Assembly (NCBI GenBank): GCA_963678675.1
Contig: OY783191.1
Location: forward strand, 19,781,111 to 19,845,110
Reading direction: 5' to 3'
Origin: Xiphydria camelus
Lineage: Eukaryota > Arthropoda > Insecta > Hymenoptera > Xiphydriidae
DNA: 64,000 nucleotides
Shown: positions 11,136-21,237 of the stretch, in pieces
Position numbering within the stretch: the stretch's first letter is position 1
Layout of the letters: each line of letters starts with the position of its first letter
Notes under the pieces: model-generated
What the model was told of the DNA's origin: nothing
What the model saw: the letters and a program-made list of their open reading frames with translations, nothing else
Database searches by the model: none
Position numbers and translations under genes: made by a program

Positions 11136-11652
11136 CCGACCCCATGTAATCCAATTTTAGGGGAATTAATTAGTCATACGACAATTTAGCTGGAATTTTT
11201 GAGTTACATGGTTTTTACAGGAAAGAAGAGAGATATAACTTGTTAGTATTTTACTGACTCAATAACGATTGAAATTTATGAATAAAGAATGAAAAGGTAC
11301 TAATAAATAAATAAAATAAATTGATTTGTAACTTTAAAACGTCCATCGATAGAAATACTTTTACCCAACGATTGCTCGTCGATGTACTTCAGAAGCGAGC
11401 CTACGAATCATCGCTCGCGATTGCTTATTGTAATCAACCCGATAAGGCTCAAGCCTGCGAGATCCAGCGTTAGGGCGTTGACGATACGTGCATTCGTATA
11501 TCTAACTGCTCACCCTCGGAGCGCTCTAAGAGTTTTGCAGCGATTGATGACGTGGTGAGGTTCACCGTGATGGGTGCAACCTGATACCGTATTAGTTTGA
11601 TAAGAAATATCGACTAGGCCCAGCTGCATCTCTCGAGATACAACTCATTAGT
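11136..11652. other. Polinton-A inner left region
   Basis: No gene is seen. At 11368-11425 lies an inverted copy of the dispersed 55-bp repeat found at 20000-20062, 20240-20300, 25675-25720 and 25785-25830 (core GATTCGTAGGTTCGCTTCTG). Confidence 0.5.
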
Positions 11653-12602
11653 ATGCTTAATACAGTTGTGCAACGCGGACAAAAAAAAATGCCAAATGAA
11701 CCGATTCCACCGCATATTCCCAGACAGGAGCCTGTTTGGGAATACAACCCATATATATTTTTTATGATTTGGTTCCGCGGTGAACCTGTGATTCTTCCAA
11801 AGTTTTGGAAATTTTACACGGAAAAAAAGCGAAAGTTATTAATGCAGGATGTGAAACATTCTATGGAATTTATTGGATACGGTGCCGATCATATTATCGA
11901 CGGCAGCACGTATGTGATGAAAGATAATCATCTAACACCGGTAAGTTTATCAGTAATTTTTTAAAAATAATTTTTCTTTTAACACATTCACCGCCAGGGT
12001 GGACACCGGTATCCGCCGCATGGTCGGCTCAGCACGTCAGCGTGCGCTATTGTACCCGCTATGGTGTGGTAAAATGGACAAATTTTATCAACCCTGGCGT
12101 GATGTGACGGAAACATGTATTTTTTTTTTACGGAAGCGTTAGAGCGGACACCGGTGAGACCGCTGAGCTGCTCTTATGGGTGGCATGCTGGGAAGTTTTA
12201 TGAAAATTAGCTTGGCGGTGAATGCGTTAAACATTATATTGATATTTTGCAGAAACTGCGAGGTAGGCTTGGCGGTGAATGTGTTAAACATTATATTGAT
12301 ATTTTGCAGAAACTACGAAGTAGAGCAGCTAGAAGAGCTGCTCTTCTAGCTCGAGAACGAGAAGAAGAAGAAGAGGAGAGAGCTGCTGAGAGAGAGAGGA
12401 GAGAGGAGGAGCAGGGTGGAGAAGAGGAGGAGGAGGAGGAGGAGCAGGGTGAAGAAGAGAGGATGAGGAGCAGAATGAAGAAGAGGAGGTGGAGCAGGGT
12501 GAAGAAGAGGAGTGGCTATGAGTGTGTGTGTGTGCACGTGTTTGCATGTGAGTGTGAGTGTGAACGTGTATCCCCCAGGCTGATAATTCTGTATGGATTA
12601 TA
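11653..12602 (+). CDS. Unrecognised two-exon gene inside Polinton-A
   Basis: I do not recognise the product. Exon 1 (11653-11940) encodes about 96 residues with a Trp/Phe/Pro-rich middle and ends at a strong donor (CCG/GTAAGT). Exon 2 starts after TTTTGCAG at 12310 and stays in frame. It encodes an Ala/Arg patch followed by a long Glu/Arg-rich, probably coiled or disordered stretch, then GT-repeat-derived sequence. The intron holds a TTAA-flanked MITE, and the acceptor region is duplicated, giving a second usable-looking acceptor at 12250. The tail may be non-coding. It could be a Polinton cargo gene or an older captured exon pair. Confidence 0.35.
11983..12226. mobile_element. TTAA-flanked MITE in an intron
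   Basis: Terminal inverted repeats CACATTCACCGCC (left) and GGCGGTGAATGCG (right) are flanked by TTAA on each side (11979-11982 and 12227-12230), as for piggyBac-type elements. There is no coding capacity. Confidence 0.8.
12211..12324. repeat. 57-bp direct duplication carrying a splice acceptor
   Basis: Units start at 12211 and 12268. Each contains the MITE end CTTGGCGGTGAATG, TTAA and the acceptor TTGATATTTTGCAG. The duplication therefore includes the MITE/intron junction and must postdate MITE insertion. Confidence 0.85.
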
Positions 12603-12816
12603 ATTATATAGTCTGTATGTGTGGATTATATATTCCTATTACGATTTCAATATAAATTATATATGGAATAAATATTGATTATACACAAATTTAAAAGATA
12701 CAAATAATTCATATATTTATTCCATATATGATTTATATTGAAATCGTAATAAGAATATATATATAATCCACATATGGAGCATATAATTATAATTCATACA
12801 GAATGATCTACCTGGG
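12574..12816. mobile_element. AT-rich hairpin MITE with CCCAGG ends
   Basis: The unit is a nearly full-length inverted repeat. The left end is CCCAGGCTGATAATTCTG and the right end is CAGAATGATCTACCTGGG. The arms continue inward through ATTATAATTATAT and TGGATTATATATTC. The CCCAGGTAG terminus is shared with the element at 40542-41525. Confidence 0.8.
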
Positions 12817-12826
12817 AGTGACGTTT

Positions 12827-12854
12827 ACGCGCGCACGCGCGCGCGCTCGTGTGT
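12827..12854. repeat. Alternating CG/CA tract
   Basis: About 28 bp of almost strict purine-pyrimidine alternation (CGCGCGCACGCGCGCGCG) ending in GTGTG. Such sequence readily adopts Z-DNA. A TG-rich tract also lies at 12522-12545. Confidence 0.7.
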
Positions 12855-13003
12855 TAAGTGCACTGCTCTAAAGGAATAATGATCAGCACCGTATCCGATA
12901 AAAATCCCATAGAATCTTTCACGGCTTGCATTAATAACTTTCGCTTTTTTTTTAACTGTAAACTTTCCAAAACTTTGGAAGAATCACAGGTTGACCGCGA
13001 AGA

Positions 13004-15230
13004 TCAAATGGTAACAGACCGCATTCAGACTTGGCTGTATTTAAAATATACCTATTCAATTTCTTAAAAAGTAGATACTGATATTTTATTCACCAATGGT
13101 TAGGTAACCTTATTTATTCTATTTTTATGTAGATCACAATACCTCGTGTATACGCGCCGCTCTGTATCAGCGAAATGCGTTACTGCTATTTATAAGGTAG
13201 TGAAAATCTCATTTTGGACTTGACTGTATCCCATCGGTTTTCCAATAGGGAGGTTCGGACCAAAAATATTTTATGTTATTTCTCTATGGAAACTATTATG
13301 CATGTGTAAGTAACCATGTACGTGAAAGAATTTTTCAAAAAAAATAAAATTTACTACTTCAAATTGCACATTGTAACTCCGGCGATAACGTTAGGGACGA
13401 GAACGTTTTCTTATTGGTTTGACGTCACTTGCCAGACACAAGCTCCGCCTTCTCCTGGGGAGCAGTGCAGGCATATAGCGCGAACGTGATTTAACTATCT
13501 GGCTCTCTTAGATCGGCAAATGTTTCGGGGGTGAATCAGCGATGGTCAGAAGGGAAAAGGTCTAAGCTTCTATTTGAGGAAAGGCTTATTGTTGAGGCAG
13601 ATGAAGTTGATAAAAACAATAAGATTGACGTAAATTCCTCAAAAGATTCTGAAGTAAAGAAACTTTGACGAAGTGCACGTATTAAAGATTTGCCTAACGT
13701 ATCATATGATGAAGATTACTGTTGAATATTAATTTTTTATAAATTTAATCACGATACTATCAATTTTTATGTAACCTTATTAGAATATAAGAGTAATTTG
13801 TATCTACAAACTATGTATGTATCAGCATAGATTTAAGATTGAATGATAATGATTACTTGGTCTGTTTAAGGTCTTCTTTTGGGATTTTTCCTTAATCCGT
13901 AGCAACAAATGTTGGACTATTGTTATGTTCCCCAAAAGCAAATTATAATAGATAAGAAAACTTCTACATTAATTTAATCGATTACTTCTTGAATGAGAGT
14001 ATTGAAATAAGCAAAAACTGCTCGATGTTAGATGTTTATAATCCTAAGTTTAAGAATATGATTTATTATCGCAAAGGAAAGGTAAGAGAGAGAGAGAGAG
14101 AGAGGGTACAGATTTGTAACTCTACCCTTGCTAAAAAGTTTCCAATACTTTACAACCGGAAGAAACCCGGCGGGCCTAGCGGCCCAGATGAGCATGTAGT
14201 GTGTAGCTTGATACAGAGTGATTTCTGGTCACTCTGTCCCTTCTAAACGGGCTTTGCAGCGTCTACTAAATAAGAAATAGTTAGTTCCGAGACAGCAACA
14301 ACGAAGTGTATGTGATTTTTGGACGTGTGGACGTTAAAACCCGCGCTGAAGCCACTACTACTTAATACGTACTGCTGGCTTTTGCGTTTTCTACGGTAAA
14401 TCTACTCGTTGCAAGCATAGTTTGGACGTTGTGGTGGGGGTGTCTGGCAACTGACGTCACGCAACGTAGCCTCTTGTTGAGGTCCCGTTTTCTAGCCTCG
14501 CGTCAATTCATGATTTTAAAATATTTATAGCACGATTAACTCTTAATATTTTGCGCTACAACTTCGGTTAACGTTTTTGTGACCCAAGCTCTATCGATTT
14601 TGATAAAAAAAAAATTACCGAACCTCCCTATTCCCAATTTTCAGCAAACCGCTAAGCTTTATATCCATTATGAAATGATCAAATGAGAATGAATTTTTGT
14701 TACAACTTTTACATTGTAAGTACATATTATATTTTATTTTAAAATTTTATTGTAACGAAAAACACGATTAAATGGTAACAGACCGCATTTAAACTTGGCT
14801 GTATTTAAAATATATTCAATTTATTTCTTTTTGTATTTATATACTGATGTCATTTATTTATATAGGGTATTCATACCTTGATTGAAATTTTAAGAAGTAT
14901 CTATGAGGATACATTGCAAAGATGCATTTGACTATTCCCCAATTTTCAGTGAACCTCTAAGCTTTATATCCATTCCGAAATGATTAAAAGAGAATGATTT
15001 TTACAACTTTACATTGTACATATATTTTATTTTAAGAGTTTATTGTAAAGAAAAATACGATCAAATGGTAACAGGCCGCATTCAGACTCGGCTGTATTTA
15101 AAATATACCTATTCAATTTCTTAAAAAAGTAGATACTGATATTTTATTCACCAATGGTTAACTATGACTATGAATGAGGTAGTAGCATGATTTTAGTGGG
15201 AAAAAATCATTTCCTTATGTAGGTTATTAT
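13004..15230. repeat. Three copies of a 100-bp segment and a 300-bp tandem duplication
   Basis: The segment around AAATGGTAACAG(A/G)CCGCATT with ATATTCAATTT or CCTATTCAATTTCTTAAAA occurs at about 13004-13101, 14769-14850 and 15062-15165. The wider unit 14631-14930 (CCCAATTTTCAG...AAGCTTTATATCCATT) repeats at 14937-15230. The TA element at 13248-14628 sits between the first and second copy, so it inserted into an already repeated region. Confidence 0.7.
13248..14628. mobile_element. 1.38-kb TA-flanked TIR element
   Basis: Terminal inverted repeats GGGAGGTTCGG and CCGAACCTCCC are flanked by TA (13246-13247 and 14629-14630). Two short open patches (about 13530-13735 and 13989-14246) include Lys/Glu-rich peptide but nothing I recognise. 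The second contains an AG microsatellite. It is most likely a non-autonomous DNA transposon, perhaps carrying remnants of exons. Confidence 0.65.
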
Positions 15231-15460
15231 CCCCTTGATCAAAGTTTTAAGAAGTATCTCTGAGGATATATTGCAAAGAACGAATCGTCGCTCGAGATCG
15301 TTTAGTGTAATCGACAGCCGGTAAGAAGAAATTTCCTGCGTCAGCACGTTGATGGTAATTGCATTCACTCATTCGTAACTGCTCGTTTCGTCCACGGAGC
15401 GCTCGGTCTGGAAGCGATCACCAATATGAAACAAAGGAAGCGGGAGGGTAGCGCAAGTGT

Positions 15461-15479
15461 GGGGGGGGGGGGGGGGGGG
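15461..15479. repeat. Poly(G) run, 19 bases
   Basis: Uninterrupted G run on the plus strand. Confidence 0.9.
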
Positions 15480-15671
15480 CTCTCCCGCTGAAGACCTCGA
15501 CATTGTCAGTACATATTCGTCTTTTTAACCGCAATCACATACTGTTTCACATGGTTCGAAGGAAGAGATATCTAATTGATGTGTTAACCTCTGGCAGAAC
15601 AATGTTGCGTGGAAGTGATGTGGGTATATGCGGTTAAATGAAGTTATTAGAAAAAGACGAACATTTTTTAA

Positions 15672-15890
15672 ATAATTGTCTGTAACCGAATACACCCACA
15701 TGACTTCCACGTAACATTGTTCTGCCATATGTTTACACATCTATTACAAGTTAGAAAGACTAACTCGTTTTTAGTTTTTTAATAATTGTCTGTAACCGAA
15801 TACACCCACATGACTTCCACGCAATATTGTTCTGCCATATGTTTACACATCTATTGCAAGTTAGAATGACTAACTCGTTTTTAGTTTTTT
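15672..15890. repeat. 107-bp tandem duplication with an inverted partial copy
   Basis: Two units begin TAATTGTCTGTAACCGAATA at about 15674 and 15781. An opposed partial copy (CAGAACAATGTTGCGTGGAA) lies at 15595-15640, so the region can form a hairpin. Confidence 0.85.
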
Positions 15891-15894
15891 TTAG

Positions 15895-16695
15895 AAATCG
15901 TAGTGCAACTGTTGTTATACGCTGAAAACAGTATAAAGATGTACGTTCTGGAGATAGAAGCGTCTATAATGGGAATGGTGATGTTGTGAGTAATGGAAAA
16001 TACTCACCGTTATTTTGAAATTCACGATTTCGAGGTTAGACGCTCTGATCTCTCGAATTGATACCGACTCTAATTACCGACTCGACTTGTACCGGTATAC
16101 CTAAATACCGACCAAAAGCCCGGCCGAAGGTAAATGTCAAGACTCTCTCGTAGGTATGAGCGCTTTTTTCTGTACCGACATTTACAAGACTCGAGCACCG
16201 TCGGCAAATATTGCTGGAGGTACCTAACTGTCGCTTGTTGCGTTTCTTACGGGCCATGCGGTATAATCACTAATTAATTGAAACAGTTGAAACCACAGAG
16301 AGTAGGAATTAAATGATTGTCGTGTACAAATGAAATATGTATACAAAAGGTTAAAAGTATTCGGTACATTTACACTTACCAGCGGCATGTGATTCCATTG
16401 TAGGTATACTAGGTTATGGAAGTCACAAATTGTTGTCTAGTTATATTAGAAATTGTAGTGAACGCGTTGTTAAATACTGAAAACAGTAGAAAGTTTTACG
16501 TTCTGGAGATAGAAGCGTCTGACCTCGGAATTGTGATTGTGTAAAGAATGGAAAATACTCACCGTTATTCTGAAAATCACGATTTCGAGGTTAGGCACTC
16601 CGATCTCTCGAATTGCCAGCGACTGTAACTACCGACTCGACTTGTACCGGTATGAATACCGACCAAGCCCGGCCGAAGGTAAATGTCAAGATCCT
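15895..16695. repeat. 250-bp segment duplicated 550 bp apart
   Basis: Copies at about 15895-16145 and 16445-16695 share TACGTTCTGGAGATAGAAGC, ATTTCGAGGTTAG and CCGGCCGAAGGTAAATGTC with scattered differences. The second copy runs up to the polymerase gene, so these may be copies of its upstream region. Confidence 0.85.
16036..16257 (-). CDS. Small unrecognised open frame
   Basis: The 73-residue frame starts at an ATG with a basic N-terminus (MARKKRNKRQ) and one CRRC pair. It lies partly in the duplicated 250-bp segment. I do not recognise it, and it may be chance. Confidence 0.15.
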   Translation of the reverse strand: MARKKRNKRQLGTSSNICRRCSSLVNVGTEKSAHTYERVLTFTFGRAFGRYLGIPVQVESVIRVGINSRDQSV

Positions 16696-16779
16696 GCACC
16701 GAGCTCACACGAACACACACTAATGTCGTTAACAGTTCCCCCACCACTTCCATGAAATCACTCCGTCGCGAGCCTAAAG

Positions 16780-18622
16780 ATGTTTACACATCAAAAAAAT
16801 GAAATGTCTTCCGATCAGTGCAAGAATATCGTGAACACCCATCGACAGGTCTTCGAGCTCTTTGCTCGCAAAAATATATATCCTACTGGAATTACGCAAT
16901 GGATCCGACGTGGAGCCGAGAGTTTGCGGCTACTCAACCGATTAATGCATCGAGAGGGAATGTCGGTGTCCGCGAAACAACGGTACCAGGCCGCTATTCG
17001 GCAAGTGAAAAGTTACAGCCGAAAACTCAAGAACTTACTCGTGAGAGGTGGACGTCTGAATGAACGCGAACAGAGACGTAATCGCGTCTCGTGGGAAGAT
17101 CTTCATTCGGCGTTCGACGGGCGCATCCGCACCGGAATAATCGTCAACTTGCGAAACCTGGACCCCACGACCTTCCTACAGGATGCGCAAGCTCTATTCG
17201 CACCGCGCATTAAGCACGCGCTGGAGATGGAGAACGCCTTGAAGGTGAACGCCGTATTGGAGGGTGAATACAGCATCGTCAAGAATGGTGAAGAAATCGT
17301 CGAACTGAAGACCTTCGCCACGAAGAACGTGCCGATCATCCGGACCACCAATTTGAAGCAGTGGTACACCGAGAATGTGCGAGGCCCCATTCTCCGACAA
17401 ATGGATGAATTCCAGGAGCGAGACTCGGGTTGGACGCTCCGAGTTGTGATTAATTTAACCATCAACGTTAATCGATACAACCCAATGAGAGGCAGCTCCT
17501 ACCTGGAACTTCCAGAGTTTATCGGGAGGAAGAAAGCATGTGTCAACGTGCAGAACACCGACAACCAGTGTTTCAAGTGGGCGCTCCTTTCTGCACTGCA
17601 TCCCGTTAATCATCATTCCAATCGTGTGTCAATGTACAGACCGTACGAGAACGAACTGAACTTTGCGCGAATAGACTTTCCAGTAATACCGAGAAAGATT
17701 CCAAAGTTTGAAAAGCAGAACGAGGTCTCGGTCAACGTGTACATTCTGCAGAAGCGGAAGGAAAAATTTGTGGTCACACCCATCCACATTACCTCGCTCA
17801 AAAAGGACAAGCATGTGAACCTGCTCATGATTCAAGATCACTACATCGATGAGGAATCGGATGAGGAGAAGGAGAAGGAGGAGAATGAGGAAGACGAAAC
17901 ACCCGTCATCTACCACTACGTCTGGATCAAGGACCTTTCTCGGCTAGTCAGTGCACAGCTTTCGAGAACGAAAGTGAAGAAATACATTTGTGATCGCTGC
18001 CTCCATTACTTCAGAAGCCTCGGAGATTTGGGTGTCCACGAAATCGACTGCACAGAGATGAACCGGTGCAAGGTCAAGTTGCCTGCACCGATTGCACGAC
18101 AAGTTGAAGTTCCAGAAGTTCAACTCCAAGGAAAAGGTGCCGTTCATCGTGTATGCCGACTTTGAGTGCCTCCTGAAGAATGTTGACCAGCAGCAGCAGC
18201 AGACGGGTAAGACGCGGGTGTGTCAAGTTCACGAGCCCTTCAACGTGGGATATTACGTGAAATGTAGCTACGACGATACGTTGTCCCGCTACAACCACTT
18301 TCGAGGCTCGAAACCTGCCGAATGGTTTGCGCGCAAACTCTCTGAGCTGGCTGAACAGGTTGAAGGAGTCTTCGAGCATCCCGTAACCGTGGATTCGCTC
18401 ACGGCAGAACAGGAGAGGGTTTTTCGCACCACCGAGAACTGTCACATTAGTGAGAAGCCGCTGTTAGGTACGAAGAAAGTTCGGGACCACTGCCATCTCA
18501 CCAGCCGATACAGAGGTGCAGCGCACGAGGACTGTAATCTGAATAACCAGGATTCGCGCACCATTCCCGTCGTCTTCCACAATCTCAGCGGTTACGACAG
18601 TCACCTGATCATCAAGGAAAGG
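16780..18622 (+). pseudogene. Polinton DNA polymerase B, N-terminal half only
   Basis: This family is the protein-primed family-B polymerase that replicates Polintons. The frame opens at the ATG at 16780 (a second Met follows at 16801). The N-terminal region holds a conserved patch around NTDNQCFKWALLSALHP (near 17560), a CDRCLHYFRSLGDLGVHE zinc-like patch (near 17990), and, after a frame change near 18090, the exonuclease motif YADFECLL (near 18150) with acidic D and E. Further on come VRDHCHL and FHNLSGYDSHLIIKE, the second exonuclease motif. The sequence then leaves the family at about 18622. The third exonuclease motif and the whole palm with its polymerase motifs are absent, so the gene is truncated and inactive. 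Confidence 0.85.
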
Positions 18623-18868
18623 ACCACGCACAGAGTAAATGGAAATCGGCAATCGGTCAAATTGTCTGAAAATGAAATATGTTATAGTTTATGGTGTGCT
18701 GAATAAAAGTTCTCATGGGTCCAAGACCCAATAATGGCCAGTTTCGGCACTAAACGGAGCTGAATGTCAGCGAATTTGATAGCGTACACATGCAGCTGCT
18801 ACAGCCTCTAAGCGTAATTATTTGAAGCCGTTATCATTTGAAGTCCTTAAAAATCAATAAAACTAATC
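18623..18868. other. Unassigned junction after the truncated polymerase
   Basis: No coding homology is seen. Polymerase similarity stops abruptly just after the exonuclease II motif, and the poly(G) run follows. This is the likely site of the internal deletion that removed the rest of the polymerase. Confidence 0.45.
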
Positions 18869-18887
18869 GGGGGGGGGGGGGGGGGGG
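18869..18887. repeat. Poly(G) run, 19 bases
   Basis: Uninterrupted G run on the plus strand, 105 bp before the next gene start. Confidence 0.9.
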
Positions 18888-18991
18888 TCGGTAGTTGCGC
18901 GCCTGGAGTTTGAGGTGAGGTCGGTGGAAGCCGACCAATCAGCGATGCTTTAAATAGGGCTGGGCATAGCTCCGAGGAGTTCAATTTCATC

Positions 18992-19711
18992 ATGGAGGTG
19001 GTGATCGACGTACAGGGCTTCAAGATGCCCAACAACCGATTCGTGCTGAAAGAACTTACCGTGCTTCCCCTCAACACTGAGTCACTGGAAGCCACGACTT
19101 TCCTCTTCAAGCCTCCATTTCCTTGGCGGTATCTGCCTCCGATGTATCGCTGCAGTAATTCCTGGCTGCAACGTAACTTCCATGGACTTTCGTGGAACTC
19201 TGGGGACGTGCCGTACCTCATGATTGGAAAAGTGTTCGATGCTCATCTACATGGTGTCTCCACGGTGTACGTAAAGGGTGCGGAGAAGAAAGCCTGGTTA
19301 CGGGAGTACACCGAGTGCACCATCACCAATTTGGAGGAAATGGGTTGCCCCTCGCTGAGGAAATTGGGTAGCGAGCCGACGTCGAGATGTCAGCATCACT
19401 GCTCCGATGAACATTACTGTACCGCTGAGAACGTTAAACGCTTGGAAACCTGGCTGAATCACAAGGGCAATCCACCATCTCTGGAACGCTCCATGAGGAT
19501 TTTCCTCGAGACGGGGAGCCTCACTTCGATGACTGCTGAAGACATCGCTCAGCTCCCTAAACAGTTTCTCACAGTCTTTACCGCCAACACGATCGACGAT
19601 GCGTGGAACAGGCTACCGGCTAAATATACCGAGGACAAGGGTGTCGTCGATGTCGCATACATCACCGAGTGCCGAGAGGCAGAGACGATTATGATGGTCC
19701 GCGACCCATGA
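18992..19711 (+). CDS. Conserved Polinton-associated protein of unknown function
   Basis: The 239-residue intact frame starts at ATG 18992, with a TATA-like TTTAAATAG about 40 bp upstream. I have a sense of this protein type from insect mobile elements but cannot name it. Visible features are an N-terminal strand with an acidic residue (MEVVIDVQGF), a following KEL, a central VYVKGAEKKAWL, NLEEMGCPSL, and a Cys/His cluster CQHHCSDEHYC followed by TAENVKRLETWL. This order resembles DnaQ-like or RNase-H-fold nucleases, but the full set of acidic residues is not clear. The C-terminal 80 residues look helical. An undamaged frame in an otherwise decayed element stands out. Confidence 0.6.
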   Translation: MEVVIDVQGFKMPNNRFVLKELTVLPLNTESLEATTFLFKPPFPWRYLPPMYRCSNSWLQRNFHGLSWNSGDVPYLMIGKVFDAHLHGVSTVYVKGAEKKAWLREYTECTITNLEEMGCPSLRKLGSEPTSRCQHHCSDEHYCTAENVKRLETWLNHKGNPPSLERSMRIFLETGSLTSMTAEDIAQLPKQFLTVFTANTIDDAWNRLPAKYTEDKGVVDVAYITECREAETIMMVRDP

Positions 19712-20428
19712 TTAAGGATTGTGTTTTTTGCCAAGAAGGCTAATTTTTTCTTGTACGAATATTTTTATCACTAAAGGTGAAAGAAAAGGGGAATAAAATG
19801 TCTCATTATTTAAACTGCGATTCCCTGATGGTAGAATAGTTAGCGGAAGAAATGCCGTACTGCACAGCGCGATTGCTCGAGATAAGTCTGTCAACAGTTC
19901 CGAGAACACCAGGTGCACTATCGCTCTCGCTTGGTCTCCGAATCTCCAGCTAATTGTTGGAATTATTTGAAGTATTAGGTTGCAGCCATCGAGACTAAAC
20001 AATCTCGAGCGATGATTCGTAGGTTCGCTTCTGCAGTGCATCGATGAGTAATCGTTGAGAGAGAAATTATTTCTTAAAAAATCTCGAGCGACAATTCGTT
20101 AATTCGCTACCAATACCCCTATCGTTGACTCACACAATTAAATATATGAATGAATGAATGAATGAATGCACTTACTGTCAACACGCTAACGCTGAAAATT
20201 TCTTCTCGCAGGTCTAAGTCTTATCAACTAGCTTACACTAAACAGTCGCGAGCGACGATTTGTAGGTTCGCTTCTGTACTACAACGAAGAGCAATCGTTG
20301 AGGGAAAGAGAGAGAGATATTATTTCTTTCGACGGAGGTTTTAAAGTTACAAATGAGTGAAACACATTTATTTTATTTATTATAACTTTTTTAAAATTTT
20401 TATTCATAAACTCAGTTTGTTGCACAAT
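19712..20428. repeat. Region of dispersed 55-bp repeats
   Basis: No gene is seen. Copies of a motif with CTCGAGCGA, GATTCGTAGGTTCGCTTCTG and AATCGTTGAG occur near 20000-20062, 20080-20110 and 20240-20300, with weaker copies at 19868-19890. A short ATGA microsatellite (GAATGAATGAATG) lies at 20147-20167. Related copies occur at 11368-11425 (opposite orientation), 15285-15320 and 25675-25830, all inside Polinton-A. Confidence 0.6.
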
Positions 20429-20740
20429 TCACTTCTTTACAAACTCGAAATAATTGTATTTTCCGCCTAGGTACTTCAAGTGCAGCTTATTCTCGCTGCA
20501 TTCCTTCACAAACTTCTGAAACTCCACATCGTCACCATCCTTGAAGATCCTCTTTACTCTCGCTGGGAGGAGAACTGCGAAGCTGTTTTCAAGATCCACC
20601 ACAATCTTCAGACCGTATTTCGTTGCGATCCTCTTCACTTTGGTGATCAGGTACTTCTTTCCAACCTCTAGCTCGGATAATTTTTTAGTCTCCAGATATC
20701 CCGCTGATCTGCCGAGCTCATTAAGTTTCGTAAAGTCCAT
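20429..20740 (-). CDS. Polinton OB-fold-like single-strand DNA-binding candidate
   Basis: The 103-residue intact frame begins at the ATG at 20740 (MDFTKLNELGRS). The longer frame reaching 20845 runs into the LINE tail and is not the natural start. The pattern of short alternating hydrophobic strands, including KKYLITKVKRIATKYGLKI and VVDLENSFAVLLPARV, matches the small OB-like proteins I associate with insect Mavericks. Such a protein would coat single-stranded DNA during polymerase B replication. The function is inferred from pattern and neighbourhood. The LINE inserted just upstream of its start codon and probably separates it from its promoter. Confidence 0.55.
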   Translation of the reverse strand: MDFTKLNELGRSAGYLETKKLSELEVGKKYLITKVKRIATKYGLKIVVDLENSFAVLLPARVKRIFKDGDDVEFQKFVKECSENKLHLKYLGGKYNYFEFVKK

Positions 20741-21237
20741 TTTCTTAACTGCGGCTGATGGCGGTACTCCAGAGAGAGAGAGAGAAGAAGAAGAAGAAGA
20801 AAAAGCGTTTATTTGCTCTAGGGCAAGCCCTCTAAGAGCACACAAAGGAAGTACATATTAAATTAAATAACTAGCAATAAGTAAGTCATAGTAACATGAG
20901 TAACAATAAGTAAATAACTAAGGTACAAAAATAAAGTAAATAACTAAGTAAATAACTAAGCAAGTAACTAAAACAGTAACTATAACGGTAAGAATAAAAA
21001 AATAAGAAATAAACAAATATAAGAATAAACAAACATAAGATATAAACAAATAAGGAAGTAATAATGATAACGAGTAAATAAAGTTAATAAAAAACAATAA
21101 AAACATCACAAAGAAACATCGGCAAAATGACTATCTATATAGGCGGTTCCGCAATAGAATTATTTGTACATTCTATACATACCATACATAATGAAGCTTA
21201 ACATAAGTAATTAGCCAATAGGCAGTTTGTCTAGACC

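Noticed and set aside
12329..12547. Minus-strand Ser/Leu/Pro-rich frames
   Set aside because: Mirror image of the GA-rich exon on the plus strand; low complexity only.
20741..20845. N-terminal extension of the OB-like protein (35 codons)
   Set aside because: The extension consists of LINE 3' end and TTC/TC repeats on the minus strand. The ATG at 20740 fits the family start.
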